Source: Acidobacteriota bacterium (GTDB lineage Bacteria; Acidobacteriota; Terriglobia; Acidiferrales; UBA7541). Taken from it: 57,513 nucleotides of DNA. Both the position numbers and the translations under genes were made by a program. Below, piece after piece: positions 34,371-43,277 of the stretch. How positions within the stretch are numbered: position 1 is the first letter of the stretch; each line of letters opens with the position of its first letter. The notes under the pieces were generated by a model that searched no databases, was not told the origin of the DNA, and saw nothing but the letters and a program-made list of their open reading frames with translations. The stretch spans positions 1 to 57,513 of the forward strand of contig QHYE01000071.1 in the NCBI GenBank assembly GCA_003224055.1. Direction: 5' to 3'.

Positions 34371-36079
34371 TAGCGGATCCCAAGCGCAGACAATTTTATT
34401 GGTAACTCAGCAACTTTCTGCGAAGAAGAATCAAATTCGAACATTGCCTTCGAATTCCAAGAGACATCAGTGAAAGTGTTTTCCTCGCCATTCGAGCACT
34501 GCCCATCATTTCGATTACCAGGTTGATGTACCCTGATGCACAGTGGTGGCAGTGAATCTTTTTCCCCGCGCTCCAGAATTGCTCTGACAATCTGGCCATT
34601 GCCAAATCGCTCGAAACGCACTTCACGCCGCTTCCGAAACCAATCAACAGCTTGTGAGCCTGTCGCAAACCATGCGTCGGATGACTTCAGAACGGTTACA
34701 AGGCTGACATAGAAATCGCCCCAAAAACGCTCCGGTCCGTGACTCCGGTCATGCCAAAGAATTGTCAATACGCCTCCGAACTTTCCGGCGTTTTCGATTA
34801 GGTCTTTGCAGCGTTTCTCGGCTTCGATCTCATGCAGGTCGAGTTTATTCTGATAAAACAACGCGCCATCCTGGATGTGCATGGGAAGTTCCAAAAGCGT
34901 CTTTACACCAAGTGGCCGGAACACCTGAGTTGTTCCGTTGCGGTACCCCACGGTGTCGTTAAAGCCGGCAGTGGAATCGTACGCGTAGCCAGCTTTCTCC
35001 AAAACGGAGGGCGTATTCTGATCTTGCAGCAGCCAGTGCATCCTGATTCCGCTGCCAGATTCGTTTTTGACCCTTGCGAGCTTCGCATATTCCGTTTGAC
35101 CCTTCTCGACGCTGTGCCAGGCATCGATTCCGTGTACGCCCAGCTCACAACCTTCCCTCTGGAGAATGGCCGTCCAATCTCGAATATCCTCTACGTCGTA
35201 GGACGCTGCGCGTCGGACCGCATGCTTGCCCGGTACGTTGTCGCCCATGCGCTTCCTGAATGGAATCAGGAAATAAGTCGCAGCCAAATCCTTCTCGACT
35301 CTCAGATACCATTCGAATGGACTCCAAAAGTCTTTCGCCCACCCCAGATAAACGAAGGGCAGCGACGCGGCCGCACGCCAGGTTTCAAGAAGACGGCGGA
35401 TCGAAATCCTGCGACGAAAGAGATTGCGAACTGCCCCTATAGTCGAGCGGTAGAGAAACCCAAACATCGTGTGGTCGAACTTGTGGTTGCGAATTCCCAC
35501 GAAGTCGATGTCATGGGTTAGACAAACGACAAAAGTGTGGTTTGGCGGAGAGGGGGGAATCTCCGGCAGGGAAATCCCTTCGCGCAAAATGCCATCCCTG
35601 AGAATACTGATGTGAATATCGAGCGACGGAACGTCCGCGTACTCAATCGGCTGGCCGGCTGTAAAGAGCTGCTGGACTTCTTGGAACAGATCATATCCGA
35701 ACCGCAGAACTCGTTGCCCCGTGGAAGATACGAAACGAACGCCCGCGACCCCGAGTGTTGCATCGAGACAAGGAATGCCCTTGTCAGTCGCTTGAAACGT
35801 TGCAAGGTTTCCGTATATAGGGACCGCTGCTTCTAGATAGTTCAGCGTTCCCCTTCGACTCGTCGTGCGCAAAGCAATGCTGTCACGCGCATCGCCGTTC
35901 TTGGTTTCCGCTCCGTACACCACAAGCAATTTCGCGTCGACCGTGGGAGACTCATCGGCCGTCACTAGGACGACATCGTATGTCTGAGCAGGCTCGTAGT
36001 ACTCCCACGGAGTCTTGAAGAGCTGGAAAAACTCTTCAACGGTAGCGGTCTCCTCGGTTTTGCAGATAACTCCGATCAA
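34370..36079 (-). CDS. Polysaccharide deacetylase family protein
   Basis: Protein of 569 residues with a NodB-like domain from about residue 185. VVCLTHDIDFVGIRNH gives the D-x-D metal site, CELGVHGIDAWHS the histidine motif and LTILWHDRSHGPE the later His region. The first 180 residues form an extra domain without membrane spans. No signal peptide is present, so it would act on cytoplasmic or membrane-associated saccharide, or is exported by another route. It lies 4 bp after the DegT gene. Its role is probably removal of N- or O-acetyl groups from EPS precursors. Confidence 0.8.
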   Translation of the reverse strand: MIGVICKTEETATVEEFFQLFKTPWEYYEPAQTYDVVLVTADESPTVDAKLLVVYGAETKNGDARDSIALRTTSRRGTLNYLEAAVPIYGNLATFQATDKGIPCLDATLGVAGVRFVSSTGQRVLRFGYDLFQEVQQLFTAGQPIEYADVPSLDIHISILRDGILREGISLPEIPPSPPNHTFVVCLTHDIDFVGIRNHKFDHTMFGFLYRSTIGAVRNLFRRRISIRRLLETWRAAASLPFVYLGWAKDFWSPFEWYLRVEKDLAATYFLIPFRKRMGDNVPGKHAVRRAASYDVEDIRDWTAILQREGCELGVHGIDAWHSVEKGQTEYAKLARVKNESGSGIRMHWLLQDQNTPSVLEKAGYAYDSTAGFNDTVGYRNGTTQVFRPLGVKTLLELPMHIQDGALFYQNKLDLHEIEAEKRCKDLIENAGKFGGVLTILWHDRSHGPERFWGDFYVSLVTVLKSSDAWFATGSQAVDWFRKRREVRFERFGNGQIVRAILERGEKDSLPPLCIRVHQPGNRNDGQCSNGEENTFTDVSWNSKAMFEFDSSSQKVAELPIKLSALGIR

Positions 36080-36083
36080 CGGT

Positions 36084-37280
36084 TCAACGCCAAGTGGGTT
36101 TCCCCACGAGCTCCGAAGCTGGTTTGCTGGAATTGCTCTCGGTTGATGGGCTAGATGAAAGAAAATCGCGGATGGACTCGACCACGTGCCGCAGTTGTGC
36201 CTCGGAAAGTTCCGGATAGATAGGTAGCGCTACCGTTTCCTTGGCGGCGCTCTCACTTTCCGGGAACGCTCCAACTTTGTGGCCCAGATAACCGAAGCAC
36301 TCCTGAAGGTGCATCGGCACAGGATAGTAGACCTCGGTGCCGATACCGCGCTGTTGCAGCGCATCCTGCAAGTGATCGCGGCGGGAAACCCGGATTACGT
36401 ATTGATTGAAGATGTGGCGATTCGCCACCACTGTCGGGAGCGCAACACTGGATGCACCGGTGGAATTTCCGGAAAGCCCCATCTCTTGGAATAGTTGATC
36501 GTACTTTCTCGCGTTGCGCTGACGCCCGGCAGTCCATTCGTCTAGATGCGGCAGCTTTGCGAAAACAACCGCCGCTTGCAACGCATCGAGGCGGAAATTG
36601 CCTCCGACGACCTTATGATAATACTTGGGCTTCGAACCGTGAGCCCTCAGGCACTTCAGTTTTTCCGCCCGTTGAGCATCGTTTGTGACAATCATTCCCC
36701 CATCGCCGGCGGCGCCGAGGTTTTTGGAAGGGAAAAACGAAAAACAACCATAGTGTCCGATCGAACCTGCGCGCCGCCCCTTGCTCTCCGCGCCAATCGC
36801 TTGCGCGGCGTCTTCGATGACAACCAGGCCGTGTTTCTCGGAGATTGCCATCACCGCGTCCATGTCGGCCATCTGGCCGTACAGGTGCACCGGGATGATT
36901 GCGCGCGTTTTGCTCGTCACTTTGGACGCAATCTTGGTGACGTCCAGGTTGTAAGTAACCGGATCAATGTCGACGAATACTGGCGTCGCTCCTACGCGCG
37001 CGATCGCGCCCACTGTTGCGAAAAACGTATAAGGAGTTGTGATGACCTCATCACCGGGGCCGATATTCTCCGCCATCAGGCACGCCAAAAGCGCGTCCGT
37101 GCCGGAAGAAACCCCCACAGCGTATGAACGGTTGCTGTACTGGGCGATCGCCTTTTCGCACTGTTCGACTTTCGGTCCCAGGATGAAGTGCTGTGACTCC
37201 ATCACCTCCGCGATGGCCGCCTCGACTTCGGCCCTGATCGTCGCGTACTGTGCCTTAAGATCGAGTAGTGGCACCTGCAT
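36084..37280 (-). CDS. DegT/WbpE-type sugar aminotransferase, second copy
   Basis: PLP-dependent transaminase of 398 residues that aminates a 3-keto-UDP-sugar. FVDIDPVTYNLD, VIEDAAQAIGAESKG and the PLP lysine in FSFFPSKNLGAAGDGG are all in place. It starts inside the end of the fused dehydrogenase/acetyltransferase gene (26-bp overlap), which supplies the other two steps for the same sugar. A separate paralogue lies at 40095-41324. Confidence 0.92.
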   Translation of the reverse strand: MQVPLLDLKAQYATIRAEVEAAIAEVMESQHFILGPKVEQCEKAIAQYSNRSYAVGVSSGTDALLACLMAENIGPGDEVITTPYTFFATVGAIARVGATPVFVDIDPVTYNLDVTKIASKVTSKTRAIIPVHLYGQMADMDAVMAISEKHGLVVIEDAAQAIGAESKGRRAGSIGHYGCFSFFPSKNLGAAGDGGMIVTNDAQRAEKLKCLRAHGSKPKYYHKVVGGNFRLDALQAAVVFAKLPHLDEWTAGRQRNARKYDQLFQEMGLSGNSTGASSVALPTVVANRHIFNQYVIRVSRRDHLQDALQQRGIGTEVYYPVPMHLQECFGYLGHKVGAFPESESAAKETVALPIYPELSEAQLRHVVESIRDFLSSSPSTESNSSKPASELVGKPTWR

Positions 37281-38964
37281 ACTTTGCCTCCTCTTTTTTC
37301 AGTTCTCTGTAAGACTTGGTGCCCTTGCTCAGGTCCGCCGGCAAAGGTTCTTCTTCATCCAAGTCTAGGCACCGCAGAACGCCGGGCTCAATCTCCTGAT
37401 AACGGTACCCGCTCTCCGGACAAACCATCACCCCAGTGGGGTCGGGCGACTCAAGTCGGTGCCCATGGCGGCTCATCCATCCCGCCTGGCGAGCTGGGTT
37501 TCCGATGACCAACGCGAAGTCGGGTACGTCCTTGGTAACCACCGAACCGGCTCCGACGAACGCATAACGTCCAATCTTTACTCCACAGACGACGGTTGAG
37601 TTAGCTCCGATCGTACAGCCACGTTTCAGATTTGTAACTTCATACAGCGAATGCCTGTTCACTTGTGATCTGGGATTAGTCACATTCGTCAGAACACAAG
37701 ACGGTCCGAGAAACACATCATCTTCAATCACCACTCCCGTATAAACTGACACGTTGTTTTGAATCTTGACGTTGTTTCCGATCACTGCCCCGCCATCGAC
37801 GTTTACGTTTTGTCCTAGGATGGAGCGCTCGCCGATTCGGGCGCCTTTCATGATGTGCGAGAAGTGCCAGATCTTCGTACCAGCGCCGATCTCGGCGCCA
37901 TCATCAACATACGCGGATTCGTGTACGAAGAAGGGACGCTCTCCCTTTTCATTCTTGACGTTGAGCGCCTCCGGATTAATTCCCCCGTTGTGCAGCGCGC
38001 GCTGGCAAGCATCCAAAACTCGCAAGACCCTGAGGCCTTCTGCGCCATCGCTCACAGGAGAAGTTCTGGATTTCACGCAGTCTAGGAAGTGTTGGCATTC
38101 CGCACGGAGTGGCTCCCGATCCTCTAAATCGACGATTTCGCCGTTCGCCTTAACCGCCGTGGGGATCCGATTTCTCCACTCGACTCTGTGGGGGTACAAG
38201 ACGAGCTTGTGTTCCGCCGTGTCGTCAAAGATGGCCATTTTCTCTGATCCAACGACCACCAGTCGCTGCTCTTTGATCGGATGCAACCAGCTGACGAAAA
38301 TGTGGGCCTGGACTCCGCTCGGGAATTCGAAGTGGCTCAAGGTGACGTCAGGGATATCGCGATTCAGATAAGAACCACCCTGGCAGGTAACCCGAGTGGG
38401 CATTTCGTTGAGGAGCGAAAGCATCACGGAAATATCGTGTGGAGCAAAACTCCAGAGTATATTCTCCTCTGTCCGTATTTTTCCTATGTTCAGACGATTG
38501 GAATACAGATAGTTGATTTTCCCAAGAGCGCCGTCCTGTATCAGCTTCTGCAGTTTCAGGATTGCCGGGTGATACCTGAGAATGTGTCCCACCATCAGAA
38601 TTCGTTGCTTGGCCTCAGCCAGTTTCACGAGCTCCTCGCCGTGTTTCACGTCAATAGCGAGTGGCTTTTCGACGAGAACGTCCTTGCCGGCTTCGAGCGC
38701 TGCCTTGGCCATTTCATAGTGCTTTACCGCTGGCGTGGCCAGCGCCACTGCGTCAATAGAAGAATCGGAGAGGACTTCGCTGAATTCCGAGCAAAACCTG
38801 ACACCTTCGTAAGATCGCTGGTAGGTCCCTTCGAGCGATCTATCCGCGTCGCAGAGTGCCTCCAGGGCTCCCAGTTCATAAAAATTTCGAACGAGGTTTT
38901 TGCCCCAGTAGCCAACGCCGACAACAGCCACCCTGACCTTCGGCTTGTTCACGCTAATTTGCAT
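37255..38964 (-). CDS. Fused WbpB-type dehydrogenase and WbpD-type N-acetyltransferase
   Basis: Two enzymes of UDP-2,3-diacetamido-uronic acid synthesis in one chain of 569 residues. Residues about 1-325 are a Gfo/Idh/MocA NAD-dependent sugar dehydrogenase (AVVGVGYWGKNLVRN, VEKPLAIDVKH). From about 345 there is a left-handed beta-helix acetyltransferase (GAGTKIWHFSHIMKGARIG, VGAGSVVTKDVPDFALVIGN). The C-terminal tail has MVCPESGYRYQ, found in long WbpD-like proteins. The start at 38964 fits the Rossmann fold and overlaps the 2-epimerase gene by 11 bp. The same two activities also exist as separate genes at 41321-42828. Confidence 0.9.
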   Translation of the reverse strand: MQISVNKPKVRVAVVGVGYWGKNLVRNFYELGALEALCDADRSLEGTYQRSYEGVRFCSEFSEVLSDSSIDAVALATPAVKHYEMAKAALEAGKDVLVEKPLAIDVKHGEELVKLAEAKQRILMVGHILRYHPAILKLQKLIQDGALGKINYLYSNRLNIGKIRTEENILWSFAPHDISVMLSLLNEMPTRVTCQGGSYLNRDIPDVTLSHFEFPSGVQAHIFVSWLHPIKEQRLVVVGSEKMAIFDDTAEHKLVLYPHRVEWRNRIPTAVKANGEIVDLEDREPLRAECQHFLDCVKSRTSPVSDGAEGLRVLRVLDACQRALHNGGINPEALNVKNEKGERPFFVHESAYVDDGAEIGAGTKIWHFSHIMKGARIGERSILGQNVNVDGGAVIGNNVKIQNNVSVYTGVVIEDDVFLGPSCVLTNVTNPRSQVNRHSLYEVTNLKRGCTIGANSTVVCGVKIGRYAFVGAGSVVTKDVPDFALVIGNPARQAGWMSRHGHRLESPDPTGVMVCPESGYRYQEIEPGVLRCLDLDEEEPLPADLSKGTKSYRELKKEEAKYAGATTRS

Positions 38965-40054
38965 ATTCCGCCCTTTCTGCAAGAGCCATCGGCTCGGGCC
39001 CGATCCCAAGAAGATCCACACACTTAGCTGCCGCGGCTCCATCCCCGTACAACACCGGATGCGAATCGGGCGGAGAAAATGAATTCACGGCGTCGACAAT
39101 TTTGCTCAAATCGGAGCCCACCAGAACATTCCAACCCGCCTCAACAGTCTCTACCCATTCGGTTTCGTTTCGAAGTGTGAGGCAGGGCACGCCGAGCCAG
39201 TAGGCTTCCTTTTGCAGCCCGCCGGAATCGGTGAGAACCAGCCGCGCGGAGCCAATCAATGTGACCATATCCATGTATCCCAGGGGATCGATCAAGCGTA
39301 CGTGAGGTTTAGGCCGGAAGCCCATTTCGGCGATGATTTTTCGGGCTCGCGGATGAACCGGGAAGACGACCGGCTCGTCGATAGCGTCAAAAGCGCTCAA
39401 GATGCTTGACATTCGCGACGCTTCGTCCGTGTTCTCGCTGCGGTGCACGGTCGCCAGTAAGTAACCCTGCTTGCTCAATTCAAATCGTTCCAGAATCGTC
39501 GACTGGTTCGCCCCAACGCGTTGCTTCGCCCAGTTCAAAACGTCCAGCATGACGTCTCCAACGAGATGAACGTTTTGCGAAATGCCCTCAGCAGCCAAGT
39601 TGCTGACCGCCGTTTTGCTCGGACAAAGCAACATATTCGACAAATGATCCGCCATCACTCGGTTGATCTCTTCGGGCATTCGACGATTAAAGCTTCTCAG
39701 CCCAGCTTCTACGTGGGCAATGGGAACACATAGCTTTGATGCCGCCAGCGCACCGGCTAACGTCGAGTTCGTGTCCCCGTAGACTAGGACACAATCCGGA
39801 CGTTCGACTAGCAGCACGTCTTCGATGGCTTTGAGCATCGCCCCGGTCTGAAAGCCGTGCGAGCCCGACCCCACGCCTAAGCTCGTCTTCGGTCTGGGTA
39901 AGTCCAGGCCATCGAAGAATATTCCTGACATTTCGTAGTCATAATGTTGCCCCGTATGCACCAGAATCTCTTCGTGTTGCTCTCGCAACTTCCGGCTTAT
40001 TGCGGCAGCTTTGATGAACTGAGGCCGCGCCCCGACGATGGTCACAATTTTCAC
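38954..40054 (-). CDS. UDP-N-acetylglucosamine 2-epimerase family (WecB/WbpI)
   Basis: Non-hydrolysing UDP-sugar 2-epimerase of 366 residues. VTIVGARPQFIKAAAI, HTGQHYDYEMSGIFF, HVEAGLRSFNRRMPEEINR and TDSGGLQKEAYWLGVP are the family's standard blocks, all intact. In this setting it most likely acts after the WbpB, WbpE and WbpD steps, giving the manno-configured diacetamido-uronic acid as WbpI does; WecB activity on UDP-GlcNAc is the alternative. It may replace the frameshifted copy at 51773-52895. Confidence 0.92.
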   Translation of the reverse strand: MKIVTIVGARPQFIKAAAISRKLREQHEEILVHTGQHYDYEMSGIFFDGLDLPRPKTSLGVGSGSHGFQTGAMLKAIEDVLLVERPDCVLVYGDTNSTLAGALAASKLCVPIAHVEAGLRSFNRRMPEEINRVMADHLSNMLLCPSKTAVSNLAAEGISQNVHLVGDVMLDVLNWAKQRVGANQSTILERFELSKQGYLLATVHRSENTDEASRMSSILSAFDAIDEPVVFPVHPRARKIIAEMGFRPKPHVRLIDPLGYMDMVTLIGSARLVLTDSGGLQKEAYWLGVPCLTLRNETEWVETVEAGWNVLVGSDLSKIVDAVNSFSPPDSHPVLYGDGAAAAKCVDLLGIGPEPMALAERAEYAN

Positions 40055-40094
40055 AGTTGTCTCGCTATTGGATTTCTTCCTGGGTCTTGAGCAA

Positions 40095-41324
40095 TCAGGC
40101 GATCTTGGGCTCCATCAGGGAGGGCCCTTCCGTCACCACAGACTTCGTGAGTTCTCTTACAACCCCGCTCTGCTGATCCCCTCGCAGGTGCGGGTACATA
40201 GGCAGAGAGAGGATCTCCGCAGCGACTTTTTCTGTGATGGGAAAATCTCCCGTCTTGTACCCGAGGCCGACGTAAGCATTCTGAAGGTGCAGAGGAATCG
40301 GATAGTGAATTCCTGTGCCAATACCGGTTGAAGCGAGCTGCTTTATGAGCTCGTCTCGATTTTCAACCCTCACCACGAAAAGGTGATAGACACACCTGCT
40401 CCATTCCGGTTCGCAGGATACGGTTACTTTGTCGTTGCCCATTGCGGAAATCAACTCACGGTAGCGAGACGCGGCCGTCCGTCGCATCTCGGTCCACTGG
40501 GGAAGATACTTGAGCTTCACTTGCAAGATTCCGGCTTGGATCGCATCGAGTCGCCCGTTGTAGCCCTCTAGTGCGTGGTGATACTTCTTTGTCTGACCAT
40601 GATCTCGCAGCATTCGCGATTTCTGCGCGAGCCCTTCTTCGTTAGTCGTGACCGCGCCTGCTTCGCCGCACGCCCCCAGGTTCTTTCCGGGATAGAAACT
40701 GAAAGCGGCCGCTCTCCCCATGGAACCAGCCGTCCGCCAGCGGTTTTCTTTTTTCGAGAAATATTGTGCGCCGTGAGCTTGGCAGGCGTCTTCAATGACG
40801 ATCAGCTTGTATTGCTCGGCAAGTTCCACAAGCGAATCCATATCGGCCATCTGTCCATAAAGATGGACCGGCACGATGGCCGTAACCGGCTTACCGCTCT
40901 TGTTGTCGATTACAACGCCGAGCCGGTCATCCACCGTACAACTGCCCTCCAAATATTCACGCACTTTCGCTGGATCCATGTTGTAGGTGCGTTCATCGAT
41001 GTCCACGAATCTGGGTTCTGCACCCGCCTGTGATATCGCCTCCGTGGTGGCTATAAATGTGTTCGGCACAGTAATTACGACATCGCCGGATTTGACCCCG
41101 GCAGCCATCAGAGCGAAACGTAGTGCATCGGTTCCGCTGCCGACGCCGACGCAGTATTTCGTGCCGCAGAACTCCGCGAACGCATGCTCGAACTCCTCTA
41201 CCATCGGACCGCCGATGAAACCGGCGGTGCGCAGCGCGCGCTTGAAAACTTCAGTCAGTTCCTGCTCAAGCTCGATGTGCATCGTGGCAAGGTCCAGGAA
41301 TGGAATCGTATCTTTGGTGTTCAC
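40095..41324 (-). CDS. DegT/WbpE-type sugar aminotransferase, first copy
   Basis: PLP-dependent aminotransferase of 409 residues: GGPMVEEFEHAFAEF, VVIEDACQAHGAQYFSKKE read as VIEDACQAHGAQ, and the PLP lysine in FSFYPGKNLGACGEAG. It converts a UDP-3-keto-sugar to the 3-amino-sugar. Its start overlaps the acetyltransferase gene by 4 bp (ATGA), so wbpB-, wbpD- and wbpE-like genes form a tightly coupled set. It carries insertions around ENRWRTAGS that the second copy lacks. Confidence 0.92.
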   Translation of the reverse strand: MNTKDTIPFLDLATMHIELEQELTEVFKRALRTAGFIGGPMVEEFEHAFAEFCGTKYCVGVGSGTDALRFALMAAGVKSGDVVITVPNTFIATTEAISQAGAEPRFVDIDERTYNMDPAKVREYLEGSCTVDDRLGVVIDNKSGKPVTAIVPVHLYGQMADMDSLVELAEQYKLIVIEDACQAHGAQYFSKKENRWRTAGSMGRAAAFSFYPGKNLGACGEAGAVTTNEEGLAQKSRMLRDHGQTKKYHHALEGYNGRLDAIQAGILQVKLKYLPQWTEMRRTAASRYRELISAMGNDKVTVSCEPEWSRCVYHLFVVRVENRDELIKQLASTGIGTGIHYPIPLHLQNAYVGLGYKTGDFPITEKVAAEILSLPMYPHLRGDQQSGVVRELTKSVVTEGPSLMEPKIA

Positions 41325-41830
41325 TCTTGCTCTCCCATGGCAACAGTCGCTTTGGTATCGACGAATCTCCTAACTCGTGCAGGGTTTCCCGCGACGATGG
41401 CATTGGCAGGAACATCCTTCGTGACGACGCTTCCGGCGCCGACAATTGCTTTTTCTCCAATCGTCACATTGCAAAGTACAGTCACTCCCGAACCAATCGA
41501 TGCGCCCTTCTTCACCACAGTCCGCTCGACTTTCCAATCCTTTTCGGACTGCAACTCTCCTTCCGGCGTAGTTGCGCGCGGGTAGGGATCGTTGATGAAA
41601 GTTACGCCGTGTCCGACGAAAACGTTGTCCTCGATCGTGACACCCTCGCAAATGAAGCTGTGGCTGGAGATTTTGCAGTTCTTTCCGACAGTCGCGTTCT
41701 TCTGAATCTCAACAAAGGCTCCGATTTTCGTGTCGTCGCCTATCTCGCAGCCGTAAACGTTGATGAATTTGGAAAACCGGACGTTTCTGCCGAGCTTTAC
41801 ATCAGGGGAGATACACACGAAGTCAATCAT
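41321..41830 (-). CDS. WbpD-type hexapeptide-repeat N-acetyltransferase
   Basis: Left-handed beta-helix acetyltransferase of 169 residues, acetylating the 3-amino group of the UDP-sugar. The hexad repeats are clear (VKLGRNVRFSKFINV, IGDDTKIGAFVEIQK, GVTVLCNVTIGEKAIVGAG), and the end VPANAIVAGNPARVRRFV is typical. It overlaps its neighbours by 4 bp on both sides. The length fits the stand-alone enzyme, in contrast to the fused version at 37255-38964. Confidence 0.92.
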   Translation of the reverse strand: MIDFVCISPDVKLGRNVRFSKFINVYGCEIGDDTKIGAFVEIQKNATVGKNCKISSHSFICEGVTIEDNVFVGHGVTFINDPYPRATTPEGELQSEKDWKVERTVVKKGASIGSGVTVLCNVTIGEKAIVGAGSVVTKDVPANAIVAGNPARVRRFVDTKATVAMGEQE

Positions 41831-42828
41831 AGTTTGACGACTCTGCCCTTCTCCTGGAGAGATTTGTCAGCCGCTTCGAGCATGCTTACGACTCGAAGAC
41901 CAGCTTGGCCGTCGTTGAACGGCTTCTTGTCCTGAGTTATGCACTCAATAAAGTACGCCGCCTCCGCTCTGAGGGCTTCCACCTGTTCCACCCTCGGTGC
42001 CCACATGTCCCCTGTGCGATAGCTTACAAGTTGCTGATAAACAGCTTCACCGTTTGTAAACTGCACCCCTTTGTCGTAAACCTTGATCTTTTCGTCCGCC
42101 TCGATATCGTTCCAGAGGAGCATCTTCTTTTCTCCGCCAATAAGAGTGGTCCGCACTTTTACGGGCGATAACCAATTCACGTTGATGTGGCCGATCATGT
42201 TATCTGGATAATAGATAGTCATGAACGCAATGTCAGCCACACCGTTCAAGTGACGCTCGCCTGTGGCTACCACTGCTTCCGGTTTTTGCTTGATCAAATG
42301 GTCCATGATCGAGAGGTCATGCGGAGCAAGGTCCCAAATGACATTCACATCATGTTGGAACAGTCCAAGATTCACGCGAGTCGAATCGTAATAATACAGA
42401 TGGCCAAGAGTATCGTTATCGATTAGCTGGCGGATCCGCCTTACGGCTCCGGTGAACAGGAATGTGTGGTCCACCATAATTTTGAGTTTTTTCCGCTCCG
42501 CCAGCTCAATCAGCTCCTCAGCTTGCGCTACTGTTGAGGTAAAAGGCTTTTCGACGAATACATGCTTTCCGTTCTCAAGCGCTCTCTTGGCCAACTCAAA
42601 ATGGGTCCAAACGGGCGTGACCACGGCAATCGCATCGATATCGACTGCGGTTAACAAATCGTTGGCTTCCGAGCTGACGCGAACGCCCGGATATGCCTGT
42701 TGAGCTCGTCGCATTGATTTGTCGCACTTGTCGCAAATCGCTACGACGAGGGACCCTTCTGCTTGCTGAAAATTCCGAACGATATTCGGTCCCCAGTAGC
42801 CGTAACCAATCACACCAACTCGAATCAT
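41827..42828 (-). CDS. WbpB-type UDP-sugar 3-dehydrogenase (Gfo/Idh/MocA family)
   Basis: NAD-dependent oxidoreductase of 333 residues, expected to oxidise C3 of UDP-N-acetylglucosaminuronic acid before transamination. VGVIGYGYWGPNIVRN binds NAD, VEKPFTSTVAQ is the family's EKP motif, and WDLAPHDLSIMDHL carries the catalytic His region. The ATG at 42828 (MIRVGV) fits the fold; 11 more residues upstream are unlikely. It is the first gene of the long operon behind promoter B, about 270 nt after the predicted start of transcription. The UDP-GlcNAc 6-dehydrogenase (WbpA) needed before it is not in the window. Confidence 0.9.
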   Translation of the reverse strand: MIRVGVIGYGYWGPNIVRNFQQAEGSLVVAICDKCDKSMRRAQQAYPGVRVSSEANDLLTAVDIDAIAVVTPVWTHFELAKRALENGKHVFVEKPFTSTVAQAEELIELAERKKLKIMVDHTFLFTGAVRRIRQLIDNDTLGHLYYYDSTRVNLGLFQHDVNVIWDLAPHDLSIMDHLIKQKPEAVVATGERHLNGVADIAFMTIYYPDNMIGHINVNWLSPVKVRTTLIGGEKKMLLWNDIEADEKIKVYDKGVQFTNGEAVYQQLVSYRTGDMWAPRVEQVEALRAEAAYFIECITQDKKPFNDGQAGLRVVSMLEAADKSLQEKGRVVKL

Positions 42829-43059
42829 GTTCGCTCTACCTTCTGTGGAGGAGGGTTGCATGGAGTGCTCTTGACATTTGATTTGAAACGTCCCACTAAC
42901 GAAGTTCGAAGGACAATCGAAAAGAAAAGTGATGGAACTTAGGAATTGCTATGAGAAAGAGCGGCCGAAACCTCACCATCGCTAGTGAAAAGCACTTCGG
43001 AGCGCAGTCCAGATCCACTCGCGATAAATCACTGGGAAGCCTCCGCGCCAACATCTGAA

Positions 43060-43075
43060 TAGGCTACCGCCATTA
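43060..43075 (-). promoter_or_regulatory. ops-like antiterminator recruitment element B
   Basis: Minus strand reads TTAATGGCGGTAGCCT, identical to 15956-15971. The core GGCGGTAGCCT runs from 43070 to 43060, at about +32 to +42 from the predicted sigma54 start. It lies in the leader of a 20-gene, roughly 26-kb operon, the situation in which an RfaH-like factor would help most. Confidence 0.68.
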
Positions 43076-43112
43076 ATGTCACCGAGGACGGTGTCAAACA
43101 CACAAGAAAGGT

Positions 43113-43127
43113 CGCAATCTGTCTGCC
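43113..43127 (-). promoter_or_regulatory. Sigma54 (-24/-12) promoter B, upstream of the 42828-16209 operon
   Basis: Minus strand reads TGGCAGACAGATTGC with the ten-base GG-to-GC spacing. It shares the flanks TCTGGCAG and ATTGCGACCTT with promoter A. The predicted start of transcription is near 43101. Confidence 0.77.
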
Positions 43128-43252
43128 AGACTGTCCTGTCACAAGACGAAGATGGACTAACCCTAATTGTTTGAAAACACAAGGGTTGGCAATGGGAGCA
43201 GTCCTGCCGTGATAGCCGGTACTACGGCCCCCTTCCGGACGGTCGATTCGAT

Positions 43253-43277
43253 GGAAAACTCTTACCACGATTTGAGA
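43253..43277 (-). promoter_or_regulatory. Enhancer-like block (UAS) of promoter B
   Basis: Identical over 25 bases to the block at 16150-16174 and 19/25 to that at 2514-2538. It lies 125 bp upstream of promoter B, about one helical turn closer than in A and C, so it keeps the same face of the DNA. Confidence 0.68.
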
